From: Candidatus Obscuribacterales bacterium
GTDB lineage: Bacteria > Cyanobacteriota > Vampirovibrionia > Obscuribacterales > Obscuribacteraceae
Length of the DNA stretch: 64,000 nt
Direction: 5' to 3'
Assembly: GCA_020634035.1 (NCBI GenBank)
Contig: JACKCM010000004.1
Coordinates: 124,001-188,000 of the forward strand
Shown here: one piece after another, positions 51,013 to 60,053 of the stretch
Position numbering within the stretch: position 1 is the first letter of the stretch
How the letters are laid out: each line of letters opens with the position of its first letter
The notes under the pieces: generated by a model
Told to the model about the DNA's origin: nothing
What the model saw: the letters and a program-made list of their open reading frames with translations, nothing else
The model's database searches: none
Program-made: the position numbers and the translations under genes

Positions 51013-51095
51013 CCATGCAATATAGTTCTTAATTCGTGAACAGCATCGGAACAGAAAGCAAAGCGCCTCCTTACAAAGGGAGGCTTTATTTTTTT
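50974..51095 (+). promoter_or_regulatory. Candidate transcription attenuator of proS
   Basis: Four segments can form exclusive pairs. ACCGC (50974-50978) pairs with GCGGT (51002-51006). GAGGCG (50999-51004) pairs with CGCCTC (51064-51069). GCCTCC (51065-51070) pairs with GGAGGC (51079-51084), followed by TTTATTTTTTT. The last is an intrinsic terminator with no upstream plus-strand gene to end, 29 nt before proS. Stalling at the Pro codons would free the antiterminator. Confidence 0.6.
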
Positions 51096-51123
51096 GTAGT
51101 TCATAATCCAAGGGGATATTCTT

Positions 51124-52860
51124 ATGAGATGGAGCCAGTTATTAATGCCGACCCTGAGAGACGATCCGGCAGGAGCCGAGTCTGCCAGCCACAGACTGCT
51201 TTCGAGAGCCGGTTATATTCAGCAGATAGGCAGCGGCATCTACAGTCTTTTGCCGCTTGCTCAAAAAGTAAGACTGAAGATTATCGCTATTATTCGAGAA
51301 GAGATGCAGCGTATTGCCGCTCAAGAGTGTCTTCTGCCGGTGCTCAGTCCTACCGAATACTGGACGAAATCCGGTCGTCTCGAGACCATGGGCCCGATCA
51401 TGTTTCGTCTTCGCGATAGAAAGGCAAGTGAGCTTGTTCTTGGAGTTACCCATGAGGAGATCTTCACCCATGTGGCTTCCAGGCATCTTCAATCTTATAA
51501 ACAGCTTCCCCAGATCTGGTATCACTTCCAGACGAAGTTTCGCGATGAACTCAGACCGCGCGGTGGATTGCTTCGGGTGCGGGAGTTCACCATGAAAGAT
51601 TCTTACTCTTTCGATCTCGATGATGCCGGTCTCGACCACTCTTATAATTTGCACAAAGAGGCTTATCTTAGAATCTTCAAGCGTTTGGGCATCGATGTGA
51701 TAGTGGCTGAAGCCGATTCGGGTATCATGGGCGGTGCCAGCTCCGCCGAGTTTCTTTTGCCGACCGAGGCCGGCGAAGATATCCTCATACACTGTCGTTC
51801 ATGCCAGTACGCCTCTAATCAGGAGAAGGCCGAGAGTCTCTCTACGAAAGTCGAGGATGGCGAGTCTCAAGAGGAGCTGGTTAAATTTGCCACTCCAGGA
51901 GTGCGAACCATAGCAGAGCTGGAAGCTTTTGAAGGGGGGGCTTCCGCCGACAGACAGATTAAGACTCTCGTTTTGAGAGGTCAGATCGGTCTGTTTCTCG
52001 TTCTTTTACGAGGAGACGCCGAGTTGCATCTCGAGAGACTGCGAATCTTCATGGAAGATGAATCTATCGAAGCTGCCGATGCAGACGAGATCAAAGCTTT
52101 CTTAGGGGCTGAGCCCGGCTCCCTTGGGGCTGTTGGACTATCTGCTTCGACTTTGGTCCTGGCTGATCAAGCCCTTGCCGGTCGTTCAAACATGGTGACC
52201 GGCGCCAATCAGGATGGATTTCACTATCGTGGAGTCTCCATGGACCGGGATATCAAGGTCGGCCGCTGGGCTTTTCTCAGAATAGTCCGGGAGGGGGATG
52301 CCTGCGTGAGGTGTGGAGATGGGCTCAGGGTAGAAAACGCACTCGAGCTCGGTCACATCTTCAAGCTGGGCAGAGCCTATTCTGAAGCTCTGGGAGCAAC
52401 CGTGCTCAATGAAGACGGCAGCAAAACTGCTCTGGTCATGGGCAGTTATGGCATCGGGGTCGAGCGGGTTCTTGCCGCTTCGGTTGAGATAAGCCATGAC
52501 AAAAAGGGCATAATCTGGCCTCTGGCGATTGCTCCTTATAGTGTTCTCATTACCCCGGTTAATATGGCTGATGAAGCCATTGCCGGCGCTGCCGAAGAGA
52601 TTTATTCTCGTTTGAAAGCCGCCGGTTTTGATGTGCTGCTTGACGACAGACATCTGAGAGCTGGGGTAAAATTTAACGACGGGGATTTGATCGGGATTCC
52701 GATTAGAATAACCGTAGGTAAGAAAATCGCCAGCCAGGAGGTCGAGATTTTTGAACGGTCGACCAATAGCAACTCCCTGGTGCCCGTGGCAGATCTCGTA
52801 AAAGAGATAGAAAAGCTAATGAGGATACTCAATTGTCCGGCTTCAAAGTCCGCATCATAA
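51124..52860 (+). CDS. proS: Prolyl-tRNA synthetase
   Basis: The 578-aa protein is a bacterial-type class II prolyl-tRNA synthetase charging tRNA-Pro. Motif 1 region (GAESASHRLLSRAGYIQQIGSGIYSLLP), motif 2 (YHFQTKFRDELRPRGGLLRVREFTMKDSYSFD) and motif 3 (VMGSYGIGVERVLAA) are present. A YbaK-like editing insertion (about 225-400) and a C-terminal anticodon-binding domain (VLLDDRHLRAGVKFNDGDLIGIPIRI) complete the usual length. AAGGGG lies upstream of the ATG. The leader suggests attenuation. Its 3' end overlaps the propeller gene by 28 nt. Confidence 0.96.
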   Translation: MRWSQLLMPTLRDDPAGAESASHRLLSRAGYIQQIGSGIYSLLPLAQKVRLKIIAIIREEMQRIAAQECLLPVLSPTEYWTKSGRLETMGPIMFRLRDRKASELVLGVTHEEIFTHVASRHLQSYKQLPQIWYHFQTKFRDELRPRGGLLRVREFTMKDSYSFDLDDAGLDHSYNLHKEAYLRIFKRLGIDVIVAEADSGIMGGASSAEFLLPTEAGEDILIHCRSCQYASNQEKAESLSTKVEDGESQEELVKFATPGVRTIAELEAFEGGASADRQIKTLVLRGQIGLFLVLLRGDAELHLERLRIFMEDESIEAADADEIKAFLGAEPGSLGAVGLSASTLVLADQALAGRSNMVTGANQDGFHYRGVSMDRDIKVGRWAFLRIVREGDACVRCGDGLRVENALELGHIFKLGRAYSEALGATVLNEDGSKTALVMGSYGIGVERVLAASVEISHDKKGIIWPLAIAPYSVLITPVNMADEAIAGAAEEIYSRLKAAGFDVLLDDRHLRAGVKFNDGDLIGIPIRITVGKKIASQEVEIFERSTNSNSLVPVADLVKEIEKLMRILNCPASKSAS

Positions 52861-54476
52861 TCGCAGGTCTCTTGTCAGTCTGTTTCTCTGGAGGGTTTCC
52901 AGAGGCTCTACAGGCTGCTGAGGATGAATACTTTCGCGGATGGAACATGGAAAGCCACGACCCGAGACGTACCGGTCGTTCGGTCGTCAACGGTCCGCGC
53001 TCAGGCAATCAGGTGTGGGAGCATGTCGCCAATGACGGCTATGTGATCAATATGGAGCCGACCGCGACCCGACGGGGGGTATTCTTCGGGACCTGGGGCG
53101 TGGTAAGAGGATTCGGAAAGCGAAAGCGCACCTGGGATAAGTTCGACGGCAAAGTATACGGTCTCGATATCCTAAGCGGCAAGCCTCTCTGGCAGCCGCT
53201 TAAGCTGGATGAGACCCGTTTTGCTTATCGTTATAAGTCGAGACCTACAAGCGAAAAAGATAACGCGGCTGGTCCCGGCTATCATCTGAACGGCTACAAC
53301 GGAACAGTAGAAGGCACTGGCGCAGTTGATTCTGTTAACGGAAACATCTACTTCGGCCGGGGAGACGGTAAGCTCTACGCAGTTGACTCTAGCAAAGGAA
53401 CCATAGTCTGGAGTTTCAAGACTCATGATCCGGTAAGACCAGATGATCCTGAAGGTGGCGGTCAGATCTTCGGTGGACCACTTGTCACCGAAGATGGTGT
53501 TATCATTTTTGCCACTTCGGCCGGACCACCCGACAAGAATCGGGCACCCAGCACGGTGCGTTGCGAGACCAACGCTGTCTATGCCCTGGATCGCAGCGGC
53601 AAGATGCTCTGGCGCTATCCTGCAACGGGTTCTCTGGGTAATCCAGTAGCTGCACCGGTGGCGCTATCTCCGGATGGTACCAGAGTCTATGCTGTAACTG
53701 CCCTTATAGACGAGAGGGAAGGCGGTGAGGTAATCGCCCTCGAAAGAGCTACGGGTAAGCTAATCTGGCGTTTGCACCACAGTAAATTCGGGGGTCAGGA
53801 TATCGCTGTCGGTGCCAAAGGTACCATCTATGTAGCCGGCATGGCCCAGCGCGGCATGCTGGGAGCCAGCTATTTGCCGGTGGCTTTTGCTGTACAAGAT
53901 AACGGTGAGAGCGGCAAATTGATCTGGGGGCCGGTCATGGTCGACGGCGAGCGCCCGCGCAGTCATATTGCTTGTGGAGTGGCTATCTACGAATCTGATG
54001 GGCGGGTTCGTGATCTGTATATTTCAACCGGCATTCTCAGCTACTCCAACAGTCCGGGCGGTGCTCTGCATCGTCTCAACCCGGTCAATGGCATGGTGAC
54101 CAAGAGCTGGCACCCGAATGAAGCTCGACCCACCTGTATAGGAGGTCTTACCGATGTCTCTCTCGACAATGAAGGCATAATCTATGTCGGGGTGCGCGGG
54201 CAGAAAAAAGGTTTCACTGCCACCGAGGCCCGCGGACGAGTCTATGCACTTCGATCGGATGGGGAGCAGTTCAAGGTGCTCTGGTCTTTTCAAGTGGACG
54301 GTAATATCGACAGGGCATCTCCGGCCATCGGGCCCGATGGTGGTCTCTATTTCGGTTCCAGTAGCCGATATACTCCGCCCCAGGTCTTCAACACCTATGT
54401 CAGTGCCTCTTCTTCAGGGCAGGATCTTCCTGGAGCAGATCCTGTGCTGTATGGGGTCAGGGATACCGGTCGGTAA
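52833..54476 (+). CDS. Secreted PQQ-like beta-propeller protein
   Basis: The 547-aa protein starts at TTG 52833 with GAGG 8 nt upstream, inside the end of proS. It has a signal peptide ending LQAAED, then repeated propeller blades with the AxDxxxGxxxW-type signature (VYGLDILSGKPLWQPL, LYAVDSSKGTIVWSFK, VYALDRSGKMLWRYP, VIALERATGKLIWRL). Such propellers are PQQ-dependent dehydrogenase-like or BamB-like scaffolds; no cofactor ligands can be assigned. It is probably periplasmic and co-transcribed with proS. Confidence 0.82.
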   Translation: MSGFKVRIIIAGLLSVCFSGGFPEALQAAEDEYFRGWNMESHDPRRTGRSVVNGPRSGNQVWEHVANDGYVINMEPTATRRGVFFGTWGVVRGFGKRKRTWDKFDGKVYGLDILSGKPLWQPLKLDETRFAYRYKSRPTSEKDNAAGPGYHLNGYNGTVEGTGAVDSVNGNIYFGRGDGKLYAVDSSKGTIVWSFKTHDPVRPDDPEGGGQIFGGPLVTEDGVIIFATSAGPPDKNRAPSTVRCETNAVYALDRSGKMLWRYPATGSLGNPVAAPVALSPDGTRVYAVTALIDEREGGEVIALERATGKLIWRLHHSKFGGQDIAVGAKGTIYVAGMAQRGMLGASYLPVAFAVQDNGESGKLIWGPVMVDGERPRSHIACGVAIYESDGRVRDLYISTGILSYSNSPGGALHRLNPVNGMVTKSWHPNEARPTCIGGLTDVSLDNEGIIYVGVRGQKKGFTATEARGRVYALRSDGEQFKVLWSFQVDGNIDRASPAIGPDGGLYFGSSSRYTPPQVFNTYVSASSSGQDLPGADPVLYGVRDTGR

Positions 54477-54533
54477 GTAGAAGGCGATATTAAGGTTATA
54501 ATTGTCCCGATTACTATCAGGTGGAGCTAAGTC

Positions 54534-55022
54534 GTGGACAATCCAGTTGTGAATATCGGAAGAAAAGTCTATGGACTTTTTATTTCCGCTGGGGACATTC
54601 TTCAGCACTTTCTCTTATTGATTTTTAGATTGCACTGGGGCTTGCAGTTTATGCACACTGGCTGGGGTAAGCTGGCGAATCATGAGAAGACTGTCAAATT
54701 CTTCAGTGGCCTGGGTATTCCCTTTCCCGAGCTCAATGCCTGGATTGCAGGGTCGACAGAGTGTTTCGGCGGGGTGCTGCTTGCTCTCGGTTTTGTCTCG
54801 CGCCCGGTGGCGACGCTTCTCACCTTTACCATGTGTGTAGCCTATCTGACCGTAGAAAAACATCTAGAGGCGGTGAAGAACATCTTCAAAGACGCAGATC
54901 CCTTTACCGAGGCGACCCCTTTTCTTTTTATGGTCACAGCGCTTCTGGTCTTTTCTTTCGGACCGGGCAAGATCTCGGTGGACTATCTGCTCGGTAAATA
55001 TGTCTTCAACAAAGAAAGTTAG
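54534..55022 (+). CDS. DoxX family membrane protein
   Basis: The 162-aa protein starts at GTG 54534 after AGGTGGAG. It has four hydrophobic segments and DoxX features: LHWGLQFMHTGWGKLANHEKTVKFFSGLGIPFPEL, then GSTECFGGVLLALGFVSRPVATLL, and PFLFMVTALLVFSFGPGKISVDYLL. DoxX proteins are inner-membrane components linked to quinone or thiosulfate redox; the role here is unknown. It follows the propeller gene by 57 nt. Confidence 0.88.
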   Translation: MDNPVVNIGRKVYGLFISAGDILQHFLLLIFRLHWGLQFMHTGWGKLANHEKTVKFFSGLGIPFPELNAWIAGSTECFGGVLLALGFVSRPVATLLTFTMCVAYLTVEKHLEAVKNIFKDADPFTEATPFLFMVTALLVFSFGPGKISVDYLLGKYVFNKES

Positions 55023-55039
55023 TCGTTAGACTTCAAGCG

Positions 55040-55753
55040 TTAGACGACCTGGCGAATTGAATCGATCAATACTTGATTGACGCAGGCTGAGGGTGAAAGC
55101 CTGTGGAGCCATCGTACAGTTTCTAGGATGTCTATTGTCTGGATCATATCTTCGGAGGGTAGTCCCGACATCACTGCCATATCTGTGTCGACCCAACCCG
55201 GGCAGAGGGCGGTTACCTTAACACCATCTTCGATGGCATCTCTATAGACTGCTTCGCTCAGACCGACTAAGCCGAATTTAGAAGCGGCATAGCCTCCGGA
55301 GCGAGGTTTGGCTATTACTCCGGACCGAGAAGACAAATTGATCACTGTTCCCTGCTTCTGTTTCCTCATCACCGGTACCACCAGCTTTAGCACCAGAAAA
55401 GCTGATTTCAGGTTGATATCAAGCATCTCGCAAAACTCTTCATAGCTAACATCAAGAGTACCGCCGTGAAATATTCCGGCGTTATTAAAGAGCAGATCTA
55501 TTCTGCCGAATTTCTCCACCACATCATTAACCATGGCTTCGACCGCGCTGTTGTCTCGAATGTCGAGGTCATAGGTCTCGACCTTGATATTGCATCCGGT
55601 GCTTTTTGAATTATCTAGCAACTCTTGTTTTAATTCTTCGAGTCGATCTTTAGATCGTGCTGTAAGCGCCAGCGAAAAGCCGTCTGCTGCCAGCCCTTCT
55701 GCCACTGCCTTGCCGATGCCCTTGCTCGCGCCTGTTATTAGTGCGACCTTCAT
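55040..55753 (-). CDS. Short-chain dehydrogenase/reductase
   Basis: The 237-aa protein is a classical SDR with TGASKGIG (NADP-type cofactor loop), LLFNNAGI, the catalytic Ser (INLSSRSG) and YAASK (about 148-152), and the substrate-side LCPGWVDTDM. It is probably a cytosolic ketoreductase of unknown substrate. AGGT precedes the ATG by 7 nt. A short hexamer repeat (TCTATC-type, about 55765-55783) lies just upstream. Confidence 0.9.
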   Translation of the reverse strand: MKVALITGASKGIGKAVAEGLAADGFSLALTARSKDRLEELKQELLDNSKSTGCNIKVETYDLDIRDNSAVEAMVNDVVEKFGRIDLLFNNAGIFHGGTLDVSYEEFCEMLDINLKSAFLVLKLVVPVMRKQKQGTVINLSSRSGVIAKPRSGGYAASKFGLVGLSEAVYRDAIEDGVKVTALCPGWVDTDMAVMSGLPSEDMIQTIDILETVRWLHRLSPSACVNQVLIDSIRQVV

Positions 55754-55810
55754 CCCGGTTACCTCTATCTCTATCTCTATCTCTTAGTTCGATATGCTCG
55801 ATTTAAGGAC

Positions 55811-56020
55811 TTAGAGATAGCACAGTCGAGAGGCTAATTCAATCTCAGCCCGTTCAACCGACAAAGAGCATGAGATCCGATGCAGCACTTTCGATTTGGC
55901 CGGCTCCGGAGAAAGCCAGAGCGAGGAGAGAAGAATAATCAAAAGGCTGAGAACATAGAATAAATCTATTCTGTGGCGCGTTCTATCTTTATTGACTCTG
56001 CCGAAAAATCTTCTAAACAT
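55811..56020 (-). CDS. Small single-pass membrane protein with occluded ribosome site
   Basis: The 69-aa product has a basic start (MFRRFFGRVNKDRTRHR), a hydrophobic helix (LFYVLSLLIILLSSLWL) and a polar tail. GGAGGTGA, an extended Shine-Dalgarno, lies upstream of the ATG and is fully contained in a 9-bp hairpin. It has no recognised family. It lies about 215 nt downstream of the large VIT/vWA-like gene on the same strand. Confidence 0.6.
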   Translation of the reverse strand: MFRRFFGRVNKDRTRHRIDLFYVLSLLIILLSSLWLSPEPAKSKVLHRISCSLSVERAEIELASRLCYL

Positions 56021-56025
56021 GCGTA

Positions 56026-56055
56026 GTTCACCTCCCAGGAGATTAAGAGGTGAAC
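56026..56055 (-). promoter_or_regulatory. Hairpin sequestering a Shine-Dalgarno
   Basis: In the transcript GTTCACCTC (56055-56047) pairs perfectly with GAGGTGAAC (56034-56026) around a 12-nt loop. The 3' arm is the ribosome site of the 69-aa gene starting at 56020. This could be a thermometer, a riboswitch expression platform or a target for an antisense or protein regulator. Confidence 0.55.
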
Positions 56056-56163
56056 TGATGCTGTTTCAGAAGTCCTTATTCCGGGCTTCCAATATCCACA
56101 GATATAATGTGCCCGCTTCAGAAGGATTTGTTCCCTTATCTAACCGGCTCTTAATACTTTGTA

Positions 56164-56191
56164 AGAAGCCCTCCTTTACAGGAGGGCTTCT
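56164..56191 (-). terminator. Strong hairpin after the VIT/vWA-like gene
   Basis: AGAAGCCCTCC and GGAGGGCTTCT form a perfect 11-bp stem with a 6-nt loop, about 46 nt after the stop at 56237. No T-run follows on either strand, so it may be a processing or stability element rather than a terminator. Confidence 0.4.
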
Positions 56192-56236
56192 CTGGCGGGG
56201 ACTTAATTAGTGAGGTAGTCAACTAAATCAACTAAA

Positions 56237-59170
56237 TCAACTAAATAGATTGGCATCTCTTGCCGAAGCAACGAAATAGCTGACCACTCCCGGAGCGGAG
56301 AGCGCTCCTAGAATCAGGAAAAGACCTATCATAACCTTGTTGCTTGCCGAAGCCTTGAAGAAGGCATTGGTCTCGTTCTGAGAAGGGAAGAAGACCGATG
56401 CCAGCATCAGACCGCCGGTGGCAAGACCGAGGATCTCGATGCCATTAACCAGCATATTCAGCATCGCTTCCAGATTGGCAAGATTATTGACCCGGACGGC
56501 TCCTGCTGTGTGGACACCCATTATCTCTGTGGCGTCACCGCCCTGGGGACCGATGGTGCCATTGGACGCACCCTGGAGGATGGGGCTGTTCTCAGTATTC
56601 TCCAGGCTAACGCTGGAGCCGTCCATTGAGCTTGCTGCCGCATTGGGTAGATAGTGCAGGTTGTCAGCCGGGCTCATGGCGACCTGATTCGACTGAGGTC
56701 TGAGCATTCTCAGGGCTTCGTCCTCGGCGCCGCCTACTATTTGAACCGACTGATTGTGCATACCTTCGGCCAGGGTAGAAGCCGTTTTATTGCTGTTATC
56801 GAGAACAGTCGAGGCGAGAGAAACCGGGGTGACTATGCGGTGCAGAACTGCTTCTTCTACCGCCGGGCGCACGAGGTTCTTATTCAAGAGCTGAGCGCAG
56901 TGTTCCCTGGCAAACAGAGCACCAAGCTCTCTTGTCTGCTCAGGTTTGACGGCGACTTTCCCTATCGGTGTTGCTGAGGTCTGGTATTCCACCAAGTATT
57001 CGAAGCCGCCGGGAGTCCACTTGGAGAGGAAACGGCTCAGGTCGGCAGCCGGATGGCTGCTGCGTGCTATCGGAGTGAAGGGACCGAGGTCTTTGTGGTG
57101 TTTGAAGAATTCATTCGGGTCCATGACACCGTTATCGAGAGCAAGCTCGAAGAATGACGGCTTATCAGTAAAAGGACTGAGTATGTAGATCTCTTTGTTG
57201 AAGCTCGGTTGCGGCCCATGAATCCATAGAACAGCACCTTCTTTAGATTCTGCGGCCAGTTCGGCGGCTTTGACCACCGATTCGAGATTATCCTGCCCTC
57301 CTACGAAATCTTTTTCGTTAAGGTTCTTGATCGCTTCATGGAGAGGCCGCTCCCAGAGCTTCTGGTTGTTTTCGTCCTGGATCCTCGATGCCAGAATAAA
57401 CGAAGCATCTATTTCACTCGATATTCGACTAAGGACCTCCTTTAAATTTTCGAGATGGGGTTTGACACTTTCGGAGCCGTCCAATACCACGAGCAGTCTC
57501 TTTGGAGCCCGGGCTGGAATCTTTTTGATGGTCTGGCTGATGTAGCGCGGTTCTTTACCGAGATTGTCAAAGACCGAGATAGGACCATAGGTCGCTTCTC
57601 TTTTTAGATCAAGCGATATGCCAGCACCGGTGATAGTGTCACTCTTCAGTTTTCCTCCGATTACATGGTTTCCGTCTTTTTGCTTACTGACTTTCAATCC
57701 ATCGACCTTTAGAGAGATGTTCTCCGGTGAGATCATCCTCAGGCTGTGTTCGCCTTTCATCGAGAAATTGGCGTCTATGATCTTGGGCAGAGGAAGAGAG
57801 GCTTGCTCTATGGTGTGAAGCTTAGCGGGGATAGTGATGGCCACTGCCACCCGGAGCTGATCTTGAGCCGGAACAGGATAGCAATGCAAGAGCACCCTGC
57901 CTCGACCCAGATCGGTCACCACACCAGGTGCCTGGTGACCTTGTTCGGACCAGCTTACAGTGCCAGGATTGGCCAGGGTTGGCTTGAACATGGTGCCCTG
58001 GGCCGAGCCGTCTTTCCATATAGTCATGCCGGATATGACCGCACCTTCAGGAAGTCCCAGCTCTACTCTTGCTTCTTCCGGATTATAAGATTTGTTCTTG
58101 AAGACGAAGTTCCAGAATATGGTGCTGGAAAGGGTCTCCGGATTAATATGTCCGAACATCTTAGACCGGTGCAGACTCAGTCCATCTACCGCTTTGCCTA
58201 CTACATGTCTTTGCAGATAGTCATCGGGCATGGAAGAAAAATTGGCTGATTTGTCATCGCGAAATGGTTCTCCGGTTACCTGAAAGTAGAGCTGACGCAG
58301 AGTAACATTGTCCAGCCTGACGAACATGCCGGGTAAGCTTACCGCTTTATAGTTTGCGCATTCCATATTGAGCTCTTTGCGCGGGTAGAGCCAGCGCAGA
58401 GTTTTCATGCCTTCAGCCTGTTGAGCCTGATCTTCAGAAATCGCCATGTGCTCTGCCAGTTTTATGGCGGTCTCTCGTGTCTCGGAGCCGGCGAAGCCGA
58501 CAAAGGAGAGAAGCACGCCCAGTCCGGCAACCCAGAGAGCTTTCGATCTGCCGCTTTCTGAGATTCTAGTCTTTCTCACTTCATTGAGAAGATGGGCGGA
58601 TACAACGGCTGAGACTAAATATATGGCACCTATAATTATCGCCGCCCCGCTGTGATCGGTACCATCAAGGGAGCTGGTCGGATAGCCCAGACAGACCGCT
58701 ATCACTGCCAGAAGTGATATCAGTGCGGCACTGCCCAGGGCGATGCCGTTCAAAATGCCTTTCTTAATCTGAGAGCGATAATCGCAGTTCACCAGACTCG
58801 ACCAGACCACATAGTTGCCTATCGGAACAGCGATGCATAGAAGCAGTTCAACTACGGACTCGACCGGATGTTTGAGAATCAGAAGAGTCATGCGCTCGTA
58901 ACAGGCATAAAAATATGAGAGGGTAAGGAGTCCAGGCAGAATAACCCCACCGAACATGACCATCATCCCCTGGTAAGTTTTGAAGAGATCAAAAAAAGCG
59001 TTTCTTTCAACGAAGCTATGCAGTCCGTCTTCGAAGGTCGAATAGGCTTCTGATTTGGCTTCTGATTCGGTTTCGGGGCGGTTTTCAGTTGCTGTTGCTG
59101 TTCCGGGTTCTGTTGTTTGCGATCCGCCATCATTGACGGTGCCGCTGTCGAATTCTTCTGGCTTGCTCAT
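56237..59170 (-). CDS. Large membrane protein with VIT-like and vWA-like domains
   Basis: The 977-aa protein has a polar N-terminus and about five helices in the first 240 residues (MMVMFGGVILPGLLTLSYF, LLLCIAVPIGNYVVW, LISLLAVIAVCLGYP, IGAIYLVSAVVSAHLL). A VIT-like segment (about 355-460: FVFKNKSYNPEEARVELGLPEG) and a vWA-like domain (about 550-680) follow, the latter starting RLLVVLDGSESVKPHL, where DGSES fits the metal-binding DxSxS motif. Two C-terminal helices complete it. A role in adhesion or complex assembly at the envelope is inferred. GGAGG precedes the ATG closely. Confidence 0.78.
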   Translation of the reverse strand: MSKPEEFDSGTVNDGGSQTTEPGTATATENRPETESEAKSEAYSTFEDGLHSFVERNAFFDLFKTYQGMMVMFGGVILPGLLTLSYFYACYERMTLLILKHPVESVVELLLCIAVPIGNYVVWSSLVNCDYRSQIKKGILNGIALGSAALISLLAVIAVCLGYPTSSLDGTDHSGAAIIIGAIYLVSAVVSAHLLNEVRKTRISESGRSKALWVAGLGVLLSFVGFAGSETRETAIKLAEHMAISEDQAQQAEGMKTLRWLYPRKELNMECANYKAVSLPGMFVRLDNVTLRQLYFQVTGEPFRDDKSANFSSMPDDYLQRHVVGKAVDGLSLHRSKMFGHINPETLSSTIFWNFVFKNKSYNPEEARVELGLPEGAVISGMTIWKDGSAQGTMFKPTLANPGTVSWSEQGHQAPGVVTDLGRGRVLLHCYPVPAQDQLRVAVAITIPAKLHTIEQASLPLPKIIDANFSMKGEHSLRMISPENISLKVDGLKVSKQKDGNHVIGGKLKSDTITGAGISLDLKREATYGPISVFDNLGKEPRYISQTIKKIPARAPKRLLVVLDGSESVKPHLENLKEVLSRISSEIDASFILASRIQDENNQKLWERPLHEAIKNLNEKDFVGGQDNLESVVKAAELAAESKEGAVLWIHGPQPSFNKEIYILSPFTDKPSFFELALDNGVMDPNEFFKHHKDLGPFTPIARSSHPAADLSRFLSKWTPGGFEYLVEYQTSATPIGKVAVKPEQTRELGALFAREHCAQLLNKNLVRPAVEEAVLHRIVTPVSLASTVLDNSNKTASTLAEGMHNQSVQIVGGAEDEALRMLRPQSNQVAMSPADNLHYLPNAAASSMDGSSVSLENTENSPILQGASNGTIGPQGGDATEIMGVHTAGAVRVNNLANLEAMLNMLVNGIEILGLATGGLMLASVFFPSQNETNAFFKASASNKVMIGLFLILGALSAPGVVSYFVASARDANLFS

Positions 59171-59328
59171 AGTATCCTCCGACGGATTTATACAGTCGTG
59201 ATCATTCGATCTGGCACGACTTTTGCCAAGCCATGTCGGATCGAAACAGATCTGATTGTTGTTTCTCTGGTAAGTGTTTAAAGGTTGGTTTTTTGCCCGA
59301 TTTCAATTCGGGATGTTCCCAGCTTATG

Positions 59329-59369
59329 AAAAATCCCTTTCGATTGCGATAGGGTTTTCCCTGAAAGGG
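59329..59369 (-). terminator. Probable terminator downstream of sixA
   Basis: On the minus strand CCCTTTC pairs with GAAAGGG, enclosing an inner AGGG-AAAA-CCCT hairpin, followed by ATTTTT. It lies about 45 nt after the sixA-like stop. Confidence 0.55.
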
Positions 59370-59412
59370 GGCTGGAGTAATGAACTGGTGCTGTTATCGA
59401 GAGTCTTTGTGA

Positions 59413-59901
59413 TTAGAGGCTTCTTGGCCTCAGAATCCACTCCATCTTGCCGCAATCAGGGTCTAGGTCCCGCCATTCTGTGATGTTTAATTTTATGGAT
59501 GCCAGAGCTGCGGTGGGAAAGCGCTCGAATTCTCCGGTGAGGTCGGCTAGCAGGCTTTCCATGCCGGGATTGTGCCCAATCAGTAGAATTGCCTCATACT
59601 TGTCTTTCTGGGATCTGACTATCTTTCTCAGCTCTCCGACACTGGCTTCGTATATGCCATCCACAAAATCTACAGAGGCTTTGAGATTAGCCTCTTTCTG
59701 AAGCAGGTCAAGGGTCTCTCTGGTTCTCTTCGATGGAGAACAGATGATTCTGTCGATATCCAGCTCTCTATCTTTTATAACCCTGCCCATTAGAGGTGCT
59801 GCTTTCTTGCCCCGGGCGTTGATAGGTCTGTCGAAGTCTTTTTGATGCGGATCATCCCAGCTCGATTTGGCGTGGCGTAGTAAATAGAGGTGCTTCGACA
59901 T
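59413..59901 (-). CDS. sixA: SixA-type phosphohistidine phosphatase
   Basis: The 162-aa protein is a small histidine phosphatase: YLLRHAKSSW at residues 6-15 (catalytic His10), RPINARGKKAAP, ICSPSKRTRETL and the second His in LLIGHNPGMESL. SixA removes phosphate from His of HPt domains or PTS proteins. AGGA lies upstream of the ATG. It diverges from the tandem pentapeptide kinases across about 150 nt. Confidence 0.9.
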   Translation of the reverse strand: MSKHLYLLRHAKSSWDDPHQKDFDRPINARGKKAAPLMGRVIKDRELDIDRIICSPSKRTRETLDLLQKEANLKASVDFVDGIYEASVGELRKIVRSQKDKYEAILLIGHNPGMESLLADLTGEFERFPTAALASIKLNITEWRDLDPDCGKMEWILRPRSL

Positions 59902-60053
59902 GGGCGCTTCCTGTTTCGAGATAGCTAACGGTTAATCGCAATATTCTACCCTATCTAACTAGTCCCTCTTTATATAGATTAGCCCGGGTCTTGCCGGGTA
60001 CATATTATAGAAGGCTTTTACCCTGGCAGATTTCGGCAATTCTAAGCAATTTT

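Noticed and set aside
51013..51123. T-box riboswitch before proS
   Set aside because: No T-box consensus (AGGGTGG...ACCGCG) is visible; the short ORF with Pro codons and the alternative hairpins fit leader-peptide attenuation better.
55765..55783. CRISPR or regulatory repeat
   Set aside because: It is only a short run of a TCTATC hexamer upstream of the SDR gene, a simple-sequence repeat. No CRISPR array is seen anywhere in the window.
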